Of a stretch of 24,835 nt of DNA, positions 1 through 8,693 are shown piece by piece. Numbering within the stretch: position 1 is the first letter of the stretch; every line of letters begins with the position of its first letter. The stretch spans positions 1 through 24,835 of the forward strand of contig CAMUNZ010000012.1 of NCBI GenBank assembly GCA_947090385.1, written 5' to 3'. The notes below the pieces were generated by a model that worked only from the letters and a program-made list of their open reading frames with translations, had not been told where the DNA came from and searched no databases. A program made the translations under genes and the position numbers. Source of the stretch: an uncultured Campylobacter sp. GTDB lineage: Bacteria; Campylobacterota; Campylobacteria; Campylobacterales; Campylobacteraceae.

Positions 1-543
1 GATTATTTCAAAGGAAATGATTTAATAAGCGGAAAATTTGAAAATGTAAATGTATATTTTAGTGATCTTTGCGTAGAAAAAGAGCAAAAAACTTCAAAAT
101 ATAAAACGATTGTAAAAGTATTTTATGGGATCATGTTTGTAGCAAAATTTAATAAAAAATTTTCTACAAAAACTATAATTTTAGATAAAAATTCAAATGC
201 AAAATTTCGCATGCAAAAAAGTATAAAACTTGATAACAGCGAATTTTCAAATCGTTTTAAAGTTTATAGCAAAGATTTAACTCAATGTTTTTATCTAATA
301 ACGCCAAAATTTATGCTACAAATTTTAAAACTTCGAAAGAAATTTGATTGTCCGATAAATTTCGTTTTTGATGAAGGAAATTTAATACTTTTTATAGAAA
401 GAAATTTTGATAGTTTTGAGATAGATATAAACAGACAATTAGTCGGCAAAAACTCTTTTGTAGAAGATACAAAAAGAGATATTTTGCGCATTTTAAATAT
501 AGTAAAAGAGCTTGATTTAAACACAAAAATTTTCGACATTTAA
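1..543 (+). CDS. DUF3137 domain protein, 5' end cut by window edge
   Basis: The frame is open from base 1 with no stop, so the first ATG at 133 is internal and the gene begins before the window; about 180 C-terminal residues are visible. The pattern fits DUF3137: an FxGxF-like strand region early, then 'NRFKVYSKD', then 'LITPKFM' followed by a short amphipathic stretch, and a late 'NFDSFEIDI' segment corresponding to the family's conserved D-x-F-E. Members of this family usually carry two N-terminal membrane helices and a cytoplasmic C-terminal domain; any such helices would lie outside this window. The function of the family is unknown. The gene is convergent with cmeC and separated from it by a perfect hairpin. 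The assignment rests on motif recall, not on a search. Confidence 0.75.
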   Translation, partial: DYFKGNDLISGKFENVNVYFSDLCVEKEQKTSKYKTIVKVFYGIMFVAKFNKKFSTKTIILDKNSNAKFRMQKSIKLDNSEFSNRFKVYSKDLTQCFYLITPKFMLQILKLRKKFDCPINFVFDEGNLILFIERNFDSFEIDINRQLVGKNSFVEDTKRDILRILNIVKELDLNTKIFDI

Positions 544-546
544 TAA

Positions 547-574
547 AATTTTATGGCATTTACGCCATAAAATT
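547..574. terminator. Bidirectional intrinsic terminator
   Basis: A perfect 11-bp inverted repeat (AATTTTATGGC at 547-557 and GCCATAAAATT at 564-574) encloses a 6-nt loop. It sits between two convergent genes. It is followed on the plus strand by an AT-rich tract ending in a run of T (about 575-585) and on the minus strand by AAAATTTTATT-type sequence, so it can serve both the DUF3137 gene and the cmeABC operon. It overlaps the last bases of the cmeC frame. Confidence 0.75.
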
Positions 575-1955
575 ATTTATTTTTTAGTTTAAAACCACCG
601 CCAAAATTTCTATAAATTTCAACACAAGAGTTAAGTTCATTTAATTTTGCATCGATATAGCTAATTTGTGAATTTAAATATGTCCTTTGAGATTCTAAAA
701 GTTCTAAATACTCGCTATATCCAGATTTATATCTAGCTTGTGCAAGAGTATAAATTTTGTAAGCGCTGTCTTTTAATTTTGACAAAGCTTCTAAATTTTT
801 AACAGCAAATTCTTTCGAAACAAGCGCATTTTTTGTCTCGCCAAGAGCATTTCTTAAAATTTTTTCATAATTTATCAAAGCTGATTTTTGATCAATTTTT
901 GCCAAATCTACATTTAAAGCGGTTTTTCCAAAATCAAGCAAAGGCAAAGCCATAGCCAAATTTCCGCCATAACTAAAAACTTGTGCATTTTGCTCGAAAA
1001 GATTTTTTAACTCTTCGCTTGCAAAACCAAAAGCACCACTTAACGAAATTTTAGGAAAATAATTTGCTCGCGCAACGCCAACAAAGGCATTTGTAGCGAC
1101 TAATTTTTGATAAGCAGAACTTACATCTGGGCGCATTATCAAAATTTCGCTAGGAATTCCACTTGGCACTTCTAAAGATTTTGCAAAATACGAAGTAAAT
1201 TTAAAATCTCCATTTAAAACATCATCTGTTTTGCTTCCAACTAAAATCAAAAGCGCTGTTTTTGATTTGTTTAAAGCATCTTCGATAGCAAAAAGCCCAG
1301 CTTTAGCAGTAGAAATTTGTGCCATTGATTGATGAAATTCTATCTCGCTTTTTACGCCGGCTTTATATTGTTTTGTTATATATTCGCCCATATTTTCATA
1401 ATTTTTTAGAGTTTCTTCATAAATTTCTACTTTATTTTTCAAAGCTATAAAATTGAAATAACTTTTAACAACAGCTGCAACAATAGAAATTTTAGAATTT
1501 TCATAATCATAAACAGAAGCTTTAAAATTTGCTTTTGAAGCAAGAGCAGAATTTCGAACTCTTCCCCATAAATCAAGCTCCCAGCTTAAAACAGACGTTA
1601 AAGAAAAATTGTCAAATTTCATATTTTCTTTGCTAGAAAATGTCTCGCCGCTACTTCTTGTCCTAGTCGCTTCGCCAGAAAATCCGATATTTGGTAAAAA
1701 TTCGCGCAAACTTAAATCATAAATTGTTTCAACTTTTTCAAGATTATTTAGCGCCAATTTTAAATCGCTATTATTTTGCAAAGCTTTTTCAACTAAAAAG
1801 TTTAAATTTTCATCGTCAAAATTTTTCCACCAATCTTTTTTTATGCTAAAACTTTGACCTGTTGTATTAAAATCCATATCGGCTACAGGAATTTCACCAC
1901 GAAAAGAACAACCACAAAAAGCAATACCAATCAAAAAAACTAAAATTTTATACAT
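573..1955 (-). CDS. cmeC: Outer-membrane efflux lipoprotein of the RND pump (TolC/NodT family)
   Basis: Outer-membrane channel of the tripartite CmeABC-type multidrug efflux pump, expected to form a trimer that docks on CmeA. The 460-residue product begins with a lipoprotein-type signal peptide: hydrophobic residues 4-13 and the probable lipidated Cys16 in 'AFCGC'. It then shows the duplicated outer-membrane efflux protein repeat pattern: long helical stretches, 'WELDLWGRVRN' near residue 130 and the second-repeat 'RPDVSSAYQKL' and 'ANYFPKISLSGAFG' motifs near 280-310. Length is typical for NodT-family proteins. The ATG overlaps the end of cmeB by 8 nt and has an AGAGG ribosome site 7-8 nt upstream, so it is translationally coupled to the pump gene. 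It is the last gene of the operon and ends at the hairpin at 547-574. Confidence 0.93.
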   Translation of the reverse strand: MYKILVFLIGIAFCGCSFRGEIPVADMDFNTTGQSFSIKKDWWKNFDDENLNFLVEKALQNNSDLKLALNNLEKVETIYDLSLREFLPNIGFSGEATRTRSSGETFSSKENMKFDNFSLTSVLSWELDLWGRVRNSALASKANFKASVYDYENSKISIVAAVVKSYFNFIALKNKVEIYEETLKNYENMGEYITKQYKAGVKSEIEFHQSMAQISTAKAGLFAIEDALNKSKTALLILVGSKTDDVLNGDFKFTSYFAKSLEVPSGIPSEILIMRPDVSSAYQKLVATNAFVGVARANYFPKISLSGAFGFASEELKNLFEQNAQVFSYGGNLAMALPLLDFGKTALNVDLAKIDQKSALINYEKILRNALGETKNALVSKEFAVKNLEALSKLKDSAYKIYTLAQARYKSGYSEYLELLESQRTYLNSQISYIDAKLNELNSCVEIYRNFGGGFKLKNK

Positions 1956-4900
1956 TTTCAGAACCTCTTATTTTTTGAATTTTGCTATTTAAACTTTCTA
2001 ATAAATAGAAAAATAACGGAACAAAAAATATCGCTATCGTTGAAGCCGCGATCATTCCACCGATTACACCAGTGCCAAGAGAATGCCTACTAGCTGCTCC
2101 TGCGCCGCTACTAAAAATCATAGGTAAAACGCCAAATGTAAAAGCAAGAGAAGTCATAACAATAGGGCGGAAACGCATTTTTGCAGCTTCTATTGATGAT
2201 TTTATTATATTTTTACCCATTTTGTGTTGCTCCATAGCAAATTCTACGATCAAAATTGCATTTTTAGCACCAAGTCCGATTAAAAGCAAAAGTCCGAGTT
2301 GAAAATAAACATCATTTGTGAGACCTCTCATCCAAGTTGCAAGCAAAGAGCCAAAAACAGAAAATGGAACCGCTGTTAAAACCGCAACTGGCATGAGCCA
2401 TCTTTCGTATTGAGCTGCTAAAATCAAATATACAAAAATCAAACCAAAAATAAACGCAATCGTGCCAGTACCGCTTGAATTAACCTCTTGAAAAGCAGAT
2501 CCAGACCAACCTATGCTATAACCTTGCGGAAATGTTTCATAAAATACTTCGCTGATAGCTTTTATAGCTTGACCCGTAGAATATCCATTTGCTGGCTCAC
2601 CCATAATTTTTGCAGCTGGAAAGCCGTTAAATCTATCAACGTTATCAGGACCGATTGATCTTTTTATATTTACTAAAGATTTTATAGGAATCATTTCACC
2701 TTTGTTATTTTTAACAAATAAATATGCAAAATCATCAAGTCCATCTCGGTATCTATTTTGCGCCCTTAAATTTACTTTGTAAGTTTTTCCAAGTATATTA
2801 AAATCATTCACATAATAATCACCAATTGTCATATTTATAGTGGCAAAAATATCGGATATTTTTACGCCAAACATTTTCGCTTTATCGCGATCAACTTCGA
2901 TACTATATTGAGGATAATGAGTTTCAAGCGTAGTTCTAATAAGCGCCAATTCTGGTCTTTTGCGCGCATTTTGAATCAATTTTTGTATATCATCATAAAT
3001 TTGATTAAAATTTTTTCCTTCTAAATTTTGCGCAAACATCTCAAATCCGCCAGTCAAAGAAAGCCCCATGATAGGAGGCGGAGTCATAAAAAACGATTGA
3101 GAATTTCTATCCATATAGAAAAATTTATTATAAAAATTTGCCTGCGAAAAAATTGATGAATTGTTATCTTTTCTTTGATCCCAAGGCACCATTTTTAAAA
3201 ACATAACGGCTGAATTTTCTCTCATAGCCATAGAAAGCATATCAAAACCAACAACTTGAGCGATATCCGAAACAAGTGGATTTTGTTTAAAAATTTCTCT
3301 CATCTTATCCATTTCAGCTTGTGTTCTTTTAAAAGTAGATGCTTCAGGAAGTGAAGTCACAGCTATAATCGCTCCTTTATCTTCACTTGGAACAAGCGAA
3401 GTTGGCGTAACTTTAAATAAAGTTATCATGGCAAAAATAAAAATAGCAATAATAATTAAAGATGGCACAACATGACGCAAAATTTTACCAACGCCGTCGG
3501 CATAAATTCTAGTAGAAAATGCGAAAAAGTCGTTAAATTTTTTTATAAATTTATAAGGAGGCTTTGTTCTATGTTTTAAAATCACACCACAAAGTGCTGG
3601 AGTTAAAGTAAGTGCAACAATTCCAGATATCATTACAGAAATTACCAAAGTCACAGCAAATTCTCTTTGTATCATGCCAACAAATCCACCTAAAAATGCA
3701 ACTGGGATAAAAACTGCACTTAAAACCAAAACGATAGATATAACAGGTGAAAAAATTTCGCCCATGGCTTTTTTAGTTGCATCTTTTACAGAAATGTTTG
3801 ATTTGTGTTCTAAAATTCTTTCAACATTTTCTATAACGATAATCGCATCATCGACTACAATTCCAATCGCTAATATCATCGCAAAAAGCGTAATTAAATT
3901 TAGTGAAAATCCCATCAAATAAAGCCCGCCAAATGTGCCTATAAGAGAAACTGGCACGGCAAGCATCGGTATCAAAGTAGCGCGTAAATTTCCTAAAAAT
4001 AAATACATTACGATGATAACTAAAATCAAAGCCTCAGCAAAAGTTTTCAAAACTTCTTTTATAGAAATTTTAATAAATTCTGTCGTATCGTAAGCGATTT
4101 TATAATCCATATTTCCAGGAAAATTTACTTTAAGTTCTTCAAGTTTTTTCTCAACTTCATTTGCTACAGCAATGGCATTTGCTCCATTTTGCAAATTTAT
4201 CATGACAGGAGTTCCTTCGTTGCCATTTATTGTTCCGTTAGCTGTGTGCATTTGCGATTCAAGTTTTACTTTTGCTATATCTTTTATACGCAAAATTTGA
4301 CCATTTTTATCAGCTTTTACAACTACATTTTCAAATTGTTCAATACTTGAATATCTTCCATTAGAAACTATAGAAAAAACATAAGGAGTATTGCCATCCA
4401 TAGGTGCTTCTCCAAGCTTTCCAGCCGCATATTGACTATTTTGCTCTCTTATAGCCAAAACGACTTCAGAGGGAGTTAAATTATAAAGATTTAATTTTTG
4501 CGGATCTAGCCAAATTCGCATAGAATAATCTTTCAAGCCAATTGTTGCAGCATTGCCAACTCCATCAATTCTTTTTAATTCATCAACTATATTATTATTT
4601 ACATAATTTGTTAGCTCAGTAACGGACATCGTTGGATTTTTTTCATAAAACATAATCATTTCTAATATAGTCCCACTTCTTGCACGAACTGTAACGCCTA
4701 ATTTTTGAACCTCATCTGGCAATCTTTTTAAAGCCTGAGAGACACGATTATTTACATCCATAGAAGCATATTTTGAATCTGTTCCTGTTTTAAAATAAAC
4801 TGTTATATCAAGTGTACCAGATGAACTAGCGGTGCTTTGCATATATATCATATTTTCAACGCCGTTTATTGCAGATTCTAAAGGCGCAGCAACAGTATCA

Positions 4901-5076
4901 GCGATGGTTTGCGCGTCTGCACCATTATAAGTGGCGCTTACAACTACGGATGGCGGTGAAAGTTGAGGATATTCTTCTATCGGCAAATTTTTAAGTCCTA
5001 AAATTCCACCTAAAACTATTATAATCGACAAAACACAAGCAAAAACAGGCCTATCGATAAAAAATCTTGAAAACAT
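1948..5076 (-). CDS. cmeB: RND multidrug efflux transporter, inner-membrane subunit (HAE1 family)
   Basis: Proton-driven drug/H+ antiporter that takes substrates (bile salts, antibiotics, dyes in characterised relatives) from the periplasm and inner membrane and passes them to the outer-membrane channel. At 1042 residues it is the usual AcrB/CmeB length. Visible hallmarks are the N-terminal 'FFIDRPVFA', the porter-domain 'EEYPQLSPPSVVVSATYNGA' start, the proton-relay pair Asp409-Asp410 in 'GIVVDDAIIVIENVER' (helix 4), and the relay lysine Lys938 in 'GAKNAILIVEFA' (helix 10), matching D407, D408 and K940 of AcrB. All the relay residues I checked are present, so the pump looks functional. The start abuts the cmeA stop with no gap and is served by AAGGA inside the end of cmeA. 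Confidence 0.97.
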   Translation of the reverse strand: MFSRFFIDRPVFACVLSIIIVLGGILGLKNLPIEEYPQLSPPSVVVSATYNGADAQTIADTVAAPLESAINGVENMIYMQSTASSSGTLDITVYFKTGTDSKYASMDVNNRVSQALKRLPDEVQKLGVTVRARSGTILEMIMFYEKNPTMSVTELTNYVNNNIVDELKRIDGVGNAATIGLKDYSMRIWLDPQKLNLYNLTPSEVVLAIREQNSQYAAGKLGEAPMDGNTPYVFSIVSNGRYSSIEQFENVVVKADKNGQILRIKDIAKVKLESQMHTANGTINGNEGTPVMINLQNGANAIAVANEVEKKLEELKVNFPGNMDYKIAYDTTEFIKISIKEVLKTFAEALILVIIVMYLFLGNLRATLIPMLAVPVSLIGTFGGLYLMGFSLNLITLFAMILAIGIVVDDAIIVIENVERILEHKSNISVKDATKKAMGEIFSPVISIVLVLSAVFIPVAFLGGFVGMIQREFAVTLVISVMISGIVALTLTPALCGVILKHRTKPPYKFIKKFNDFFAFSTRIYADGVGKILRHVVPSLIIIAIFIFAMITLFKVTPTSLVPSEDKGAIIAVTSLPEASTFKRTQAEMDKMREIFKQNPLVSDIAQVVGFDMLSMAMRENSAVMFLKMVPWDQRKDNNSSIFSQANFYNKFFYMDRNSQSFFMTPPPIMGLSLTGGFEMFAQNLEGKNFNQIYDDIQKLIQNARKRPELALIRTTLETHYPQYSIEVDRDKAKMFGVKISDIFATINMTIGDYYVNDFNILGKTYKVNLRAQNRYRDGLDDFAYLFVKNNKGEMIPIKSLVNIKRSIGPDNVDRFNGFPAAKIMGEPANGYSTGQAIKAISEVFYETFPQGYSIGWSGSAFQEVNSSGTGTIAFIFGLIFVYLILAAQYERWLMPVAVLTAVPFSVFGSLLATWMRGLTNDVYFQLGLLLLIGLGAKNAILIVEFAMEQHKMGKNIIKSSIEAAKMRFRPIVMTSLAFTFGVLPMIFSSGAGAASRHSLGTGVIGGMIAASTIAIFFVPLFFYLLESLNSKIQKIRGSENV

Positions 5077-6117
5077 TTAATTTCCTTTTGCTTGAATTGC
5101 AGGACTTCCTACACGAATTTTTTTGAAGTTATCAATTATAATCTTATCGCCATTTTTCAGACCTTCGCTTACAACCGCGTTTGAATCATTTTGAAAAACT
5201 ATTTTTATTCTTTTTTTATTTACGATTCCGTTTTCTAAAACTAAAACATAAGCTCCGGCAACATCTTGTTTTATCGCTATTTGTGGAACTGAAAAACCAT
5301 TTTTTTGTTTTAAACCGCTCATCAAAATCGCACCATAACTTCCAGGAAGAAGTTTTAAATCGCTATTGTCAAACTCGGCTTTTGCCTCTAATGCTGCATT
5401 TTTAGAAATAACTTTATCAATAAAAACAACTTTTCCAACGAAATTTTGTCCATTTATGCTTAAATTTGCTTCAGATGAAACTTGTTCCCAACTTTTTTCT
5501 TGCAAATTTTGATTGATATCTAAAGCATCAATATCTGGAATTGAAAATTTTGCATAAATCGGATTTAATTTCGTAAGCCTAATCAAACTTTGTCCAGAAA
5601 TTACAAAAGAACCAACATCTTTTAAATTATCGCCAACTACGCCAGAAAAAGGTGCTTTAACTTCTGTATAATCAAGATCAATTTTAGCATTTGTTAAATT
5701 TGCTTTAGAAATTAAAAAAGTCGCTTTTGCAGAATCAAACTCTTTTTGAGAAATTGCATTTTGTTTTTTTAATTTCAAAACTCTTTGATAATCCATTTGA
5801 GATTTTATAAAATTCGCATTAGCGACTAAGTAAGCCGCTTCATATTTTACAGGATCGATCAAAAAAAGTTTATCTCCAGCTTTTACATTATCTCCAGCTT
5901 TTACAAATTGTTTTACAATTTCGCCTGATACTTTTGTTACAATTTCTACATTTTGATCGCTAATTATTTGCGCTGGATAATTAAAGCTCAAAGTTACATC
6001 TTTGCTTTTTACCTCAATAACTCCAACAAAAGGGGGCGGTGGAGTTTGAGTTTTTGGTTTGCTATCAGAACAACCTAAAAAAACAAACAAAACAAATAAA
6101 CAAATAAATTTATTCAT
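5077..6117 (-). CDS. cmeA: Periplasmic adaptor lipoprotein of the RND pump (membrane fusion protein)
   Basis: Membrane fusion protein bridging CmeB and CmeC. The product has a lipoprotein signal peptide with hydrophobic residues 4-14 and lipidated Cys16 in 'FVFLGC', followed by a proline-rich linker. Then come the lipoyl halves ('VSGEIVKQFVKAGDNVKAGDKLFLI' region and 'LDYTEVKAPFSGVVG'), the coiled-coil hairpin between them, and a beta-barrel with 'GSYGAILMSG'. The longest frame starts with TTG at 6120, but the ATG at 6117 is preferred: it lies 7 nt after AAGGA, while the TTG would leave only about 4 nt. It is the first gene of the pump operon, downstream of a repressor gene on the same strand and of a promoter/operator. 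Confidence 0.94.
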   Translation of the reverse strand: MNKFICLFVLFVFLGCSDSKPKTQTPPPPFVGVIEVKSKDVTLSFNYPAQIISDQNVEIVTKVSGEIVKQFVKAGDNVKAGDKLFLIDPVKYEAAYLVANANFIKSQMDYQRVLKLKKQNAISQKEFDSAKATFLISKANLTNAKIDLDYTEVKAPFSGVVGDNLKDVGSFVISGQSLIRLTKLNPIYAKFSIPDIDALDINQNLQEKSWEQVSSEANLSINGQNFVGKVVFIDKVISKNAALEAKAEFDNSDLKLLPGSYGAILMSGLKQKNGFSVPQIAIKQDVAGAYVLVLENGIVNKKRIKIVFQNDSNAVVSEGLKNGDKIIIDNFKKIRVGSPAIQAKGN

Positions 6118-6145
6118 CAAATTTTCCTTAAATTTTTTTTAATTA

Positions 6146-6161
6146 TGTAATTATTATTACG
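6146..6161. promoter_or_regulatory. Probable CmeR operator
   Basis: GTAAT and ATTAC arms separated by 4 nt (arms 6147-6151 and 6156-6160) form an inverted repeat in the gap between the TetR-family gene and cmeA. On the minus strand the 16 bases read CGTAATAATAATTACA. This matches at 13 of 16 positions the CmeR-binding inverted repeat I remember from the C. jejuni cmeABC promoter. It lies just downstream of the candidate -10 at 6176-6181, where bound repressor would block transcription. Palindrome and position are seen; the CmeR assignment is inferred. Confidence 0.65.
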
Positions 6162-6175
6162 AATTAAGTGTAAAA

Positions 6176-6181
6176 ATTATA
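6176..6181 (-). promoter_or_regulatory. Candidate -10 element of the cmeABC promoter
   Basis: The minus strand reads TATAAT here, with a T-rich stretch upstream as is usual for Campylobacter housekeeping promoters, which rarely show a clear -35. The predicted transcript would start near 6169, leaving about a 50-nt leader that contains the operator-like palindrome before the cmeA ATG. Confidence 0.6.
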
Positions 6182-6222
6182 TATTAAAAAAATAAATTAA
6201 AATTAAATTTTTATCTCGCCAT

Positions 6223-6861
6223 TTAAAAATATATCGACGCTTTTTTAACCATTTTTCTAATTTTTGAAGCCGACATTGAAAAACGAATAATTTTCATCGA
6301 TAAAATAGCTTGAACAAAAATATAACTATGAAAGATAGAACAAAATCTATGCGAAATTTCTGTTAAATTTTCATCTTTAAATTGACTAGAAATTTCTGGT
6401 TTTGAAAGATAACTTTTCAAAATTTCAATAGGTTTTAATAAAAAATTTTCATTGTGAATTTTGCTAAGTTCGGCTTTTTTGTTATATCCGTTTGTTATTA
6501 TAATTCTAGTTATTAAAAGTTGCTCTTTTGAAAAAATGTAATTTGTCGCATATTTCATGCCAAATTCAATTAAAAACTCTTCTAATGGCAAATTTTCATC
6601 AGTTTTTAACAATTCATCATCGTAAAATTTCGCCATGGCAAATTTTAACGATGTTTCAAAAAGTTTTTCTTTGTTATCAAAAAGTTTATAAATCGTAGCC
6701 AAACTGCCACCAGATTTAGCTACGATATCGCTTAAACTTGTATTTTCAAATCCTCTTTCTAAAAAAAGCTCCAAAGCAGAATTTAAAATTTTCTCATATC
6801 TTATGCGGACTTTATTTTTTTGTCTGCTGCCTAAATTTATTTCATCAATTATTTTCAACAT
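6223..6861 (-). CDS. cmeR: TetR-family transcriptional repressor, CmeR-like
   Basis: Likely local repressor of cmeABC. The 212-residue product has a TetR N-terminal DNA-binding domain: 'KILNSALELFLERGFENTSL' (about 24-43), then helix-turn-helix 'SLSDIVAKSGGSLATIYKLF' (about 42-61) and 'NKEKLFE'. It is followed by an all-helical ligand domain with little recognisable conservation, as expected for this family. Its position directly upstream of cmeA, in the same direction and with an operator-like palindrome between, is the arrangement known for C. jejuni cmeR. Its start overlaps the end of ccoG by 17 nt, suggesting cotranscription with ccoG. The AAAGG site is only 2 nt from the ATG at 6861; a TTG at 6858 is a possible alternative start. 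Confidence 0.85.
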   Translation of the reverse strand: MLKIIDEINLGSRQKNKVRIRYEKILNSALELFLERGFENTSLSDIVAKSGGSLATIYKLFDNKEKLFETSLKFAMAKFYDDELLKTDENLPLEEFLIEFGMKYATNYIFSKEQLLITRIIITNGYNKKAELSKIHNENFLLKPIEILKSYLSKPEISSQFKDENLTEISHRFCSIFHSYIFVQAILSMKIIRFSMSASKIRKMVKKASIYF

Positions 6862-8218
6862 TACCTTTCTTCTTTTTAATGTCTCCTAAACTAGGATAAA
6901 CAAAAATCGTTTTTGTTTCCACTTTTATGTTTGGTTTGTCTTTTGCATAGGCACTTATTATAATAGGTAAAATTAAATTTTGATCATTACTTGTATTTAA
7001 CTTTTTATTTGCTTTTAAAATTACTATAATTTTCTTTTTGCCCTTTGCTTTTACTTTTACAAGATCTTTTGGTCTTTTTACAATCATTGAATCATTATCT
7101 ATTTTAAACTCAAATTTATGGTCTTTTCCATCCAAATTTTCAAATAAAAACGTATATGAGTTTAAAATTTCTGTTTCATTATCTTTTACTTTTATTTGAT
7201 AAAGCTCACTAGTTCTATCGATATTTAAAAGCATATCTGTTTTTTTGGTACTAAAAAATGCAAAAGCGATAGCAACTACACATAAAACAACTATATAACC
7301 GATTGTTCTAAATCTAAAGTATTGGACACATTTTCCTGTATCTACAGAATTTCTACTAGTCCATCTTACAAGGCTTTTTTTGCCAAATTTTGCCATCACG
7401 CTACTACAAGCATCGGCACATTCAAGACAATTTATACATTCTAATTGCATACCTTTTCTAATATCAATATGAGCCGGACAAATTTTCACACAACTTTCGC
7501 AACCTATACATTCGCCAACTGCTGGTTTATGAGATATAAGATTTTTATTTTCATCATAAATTTTACCACCACGCAAATCATCATAAATAACTTGAACAGT
7601 ATCATTATCAAACATGACACTTTGCACTCTTGCGTAAGGACATATAAACACGCAAAATTTTTCTTGCAAATATGTAACATCGAAAACAAAAAATGCAGTA
7701 AAAAGAATCCAAATTCCGATTAAAAGTCCATGATCGCTAGGATTTTTTAAGTATTCAAAAAAATCTTCAGGCGGTATAAAATACCAAAGCAAATTCGCAG
7801 TTGCCAAAAAAGTAATAATTGTAAAAATAGCAACAGCTAAAATTTTCTTAACAATAGATTTTTTTGGTGAAATTTGTTTATTTTTGTTATTTTTAAAAAG
7901 TCCTAAAAGTTTTGTTTGTATAAAATCTCTATAAATAGTTCTAAAAATAGTTTGGGGACAGGCCCAACCGCACCAAACTCGTCCTAAAAGCGTCGTGATA
8001 AAAAATACAAAAATAAAAAGCATAATAAGCATAAAAGTCATAAAATGCAAACTTTGAGCAGGGAAAAAAGTAAAAAACAAATGCAATTCTTTTTTATCAA
8101 AACTCAATAAAAAAAAGTGGTTACCGTTTATCTGTATAAATGGCAAAATGATGGCAAATACAAACACAATTGCAAAAAAAGTATGTCGTTTTTTCGCATA
8201 ATCGTAAATTTTAGACAT
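6845..8218 (-). CDS. ccoG: Cytochrome c oxidase accessory protein CcoG (FixG/RdxA family ferredoxin)
   Basis: Membrane-bound iron-sulfur protein; in studied bacteria CcoG acts in copper delivery and assembly of cbb3-type oxidase. At 457 residues it is normal family length. N-terminal membrane helices are at about 13-31 and 57-77, followed by 'GRVWCGWACPQ' (79-89). Further helices lie at about 123-146 and 164-182, then 'EKFCVFICPYARVQS' (186-200). Two 4Fe-4S motifs follow: Cys237/240/243 with Cys247-Pro, and Cys261/264/267/271. A last helix (about 304-322) leads into the periplasmic Ig-like FixG C-terminal domain. All eight cluster cysteines are present. A strong AAGGAG site lies just before the ATG. 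No ccoNOQP genes are in the window. The gene runs into cmeR with a 17-nt overlap. Confidence 0.93.
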   Translation of the reverse strand: MSKIYDYAKKRHTFFAIVFVFAIILPFIQINGNHFFLLSFDKKELHLFFTFFPAQSLHFMTFMLIMLFIFVFFITTLLGRVWCGWACPQTIFRTIYRDFIQTKLLGLFKNNKNKQISPKKSIVKKILAVAIFTIITFLATANLLWYFIPPEDFFEYLKNPSDHGLLIGIWILFTAFFVFDVTYLQEKFCVFICPYARVQSVMFDNDTVQVIYDDLRGGKIYDENKNLISHKPAVGECIGCESCVKICPAHIDIRKGMQLECINCLECADACSSVMAKFGKKSLVRWTSRNSVDTGKCVQYFRFRTIGYIVVLCVVAIAFAFFSTKKTDMLLNIDRTSELYQIKVKDNETEILNSYTFLFENLDGKDHKFEFKIDNDSMIVKRPKDLVKVKAKGKKKIIVILKANKKLNTSNDQNLILPIIISAYAKDKPNIKVETKTIFVYPSLGDIKKKKGNVENN

Positions 8219-8344
8219 AATTTCTCCTTAAACTTTGATTATTATTAAAATATATTATTTTTTGTTACGCAGTTTGCAATTGTATATTTTTAAGAATTAA
8301 TTTTTCTTTAAAATGACAAATTTGCGTTTTGATTGAAATTTAGG

Positions 8345-8350
8345 TAAAAT
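8345..8350 (+). promoter_or_regulatory. Candidate -10 element for rpsU
   Basis: TAAAAT preceded by a T/A-rich region, about 35 nt before the rpsU start, in the divergent gap between ccoG and rpsU. Predicted transcription start near 8357. No clear -35, as is common in this group. A separate promoter for ccoG on the other strand must also lie in this 167-nt gap, but I could not single one out. Confidence 0.5.
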
Positions 8351-8370
8351 CGACAGCTTAATTTTTTTGA

Positions 8371-8381
8371 AAGGTGGTGAT
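8371..8381 (+). promoter_or_regulatory. Near-perfect Shine-Dalgarno site that fixes the rpsU start
   Basis: AAGGTGGTGAT differs by one base from the complement of the 16S rRNA 3' end (AAGGAGGTGAT). It ends 4 nt before GTG at 8386. The upstream in-frame GTG (8374, 8377) and ATG (8380) codons lie inside this site and therefore cannot be the start. Confidence 0.75.
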
Positions 8382-8385
8382 GGAC

Positions 8386-8598
8386 GTGCCAGGAGTTAAG
8401 GTACATCCAAACGAGTCTTTTGACGAAGCCTATAGAAGATTTAAAAAGCAAACTGATCGTAACTTAGTAGTTACAGAAGTTCGTGCTAGAAAATTTTTCG
8501 AGCCAATGACTGAAATTCGCAAAAAACAAAAAATTGCAGCTCGTAAAAAAATGCTTAAAAGACTTTATATGCTTAGAAGATACGAATCAAGACTCTAA
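8386..8598 (+). CDS. rpsU: 30S ribosomal protein S21
   Basis: Small-subunit ribosomal protein that helps initiation on natural mRNAs. The 70-residue product starts '[19 protein letters not shown]', continues with '[18 protein letters not shown]' and ends 'MLRRYESRL'; it is highly basic and the expected S21 length. The start is GTG at 8386: it gives the conserved 'MPG' N-terminus and lies 4 nt after a near-perfect Shine-Dalgarno site. The frame can be opened 4 codons earlier, but those codons are part of the ribosome binding site. The gene has its own promoter (near 8345) and a strong terminator, so it is probably monocistronic. Confidence 0.95.
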   Translation: MPGVKVHPNESFDEAYRRFKKQTDRNLVVTEVRARKFFEPMTEIRKKQKIAARKKMLKRLYMLRRYESRL

Positions 8599-8603
8599 AA
8601 CCA

Positions 8604-8638
8604 AAACTAACCAAATTTATTTGGTTAGTTTATTTTTA
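8604..8638 (+). terminator. Rho-independent terminator of rpsU
   Basis: A perfect 12-bp stem (AAACTAACCAAA at 8604-8615, TTTGGTTAGTTT at 8620-8631) with a 4-nt loop, followed by ATTTTTAT. It starts 5 nt after the rpsU stop codon. Confidence 0.88.
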
Positions 8639-8693
8639 TCCGTATTTTATTTATTTTTTGAGATAATTGACTAACGAAATTTTGGAGTTAGTT

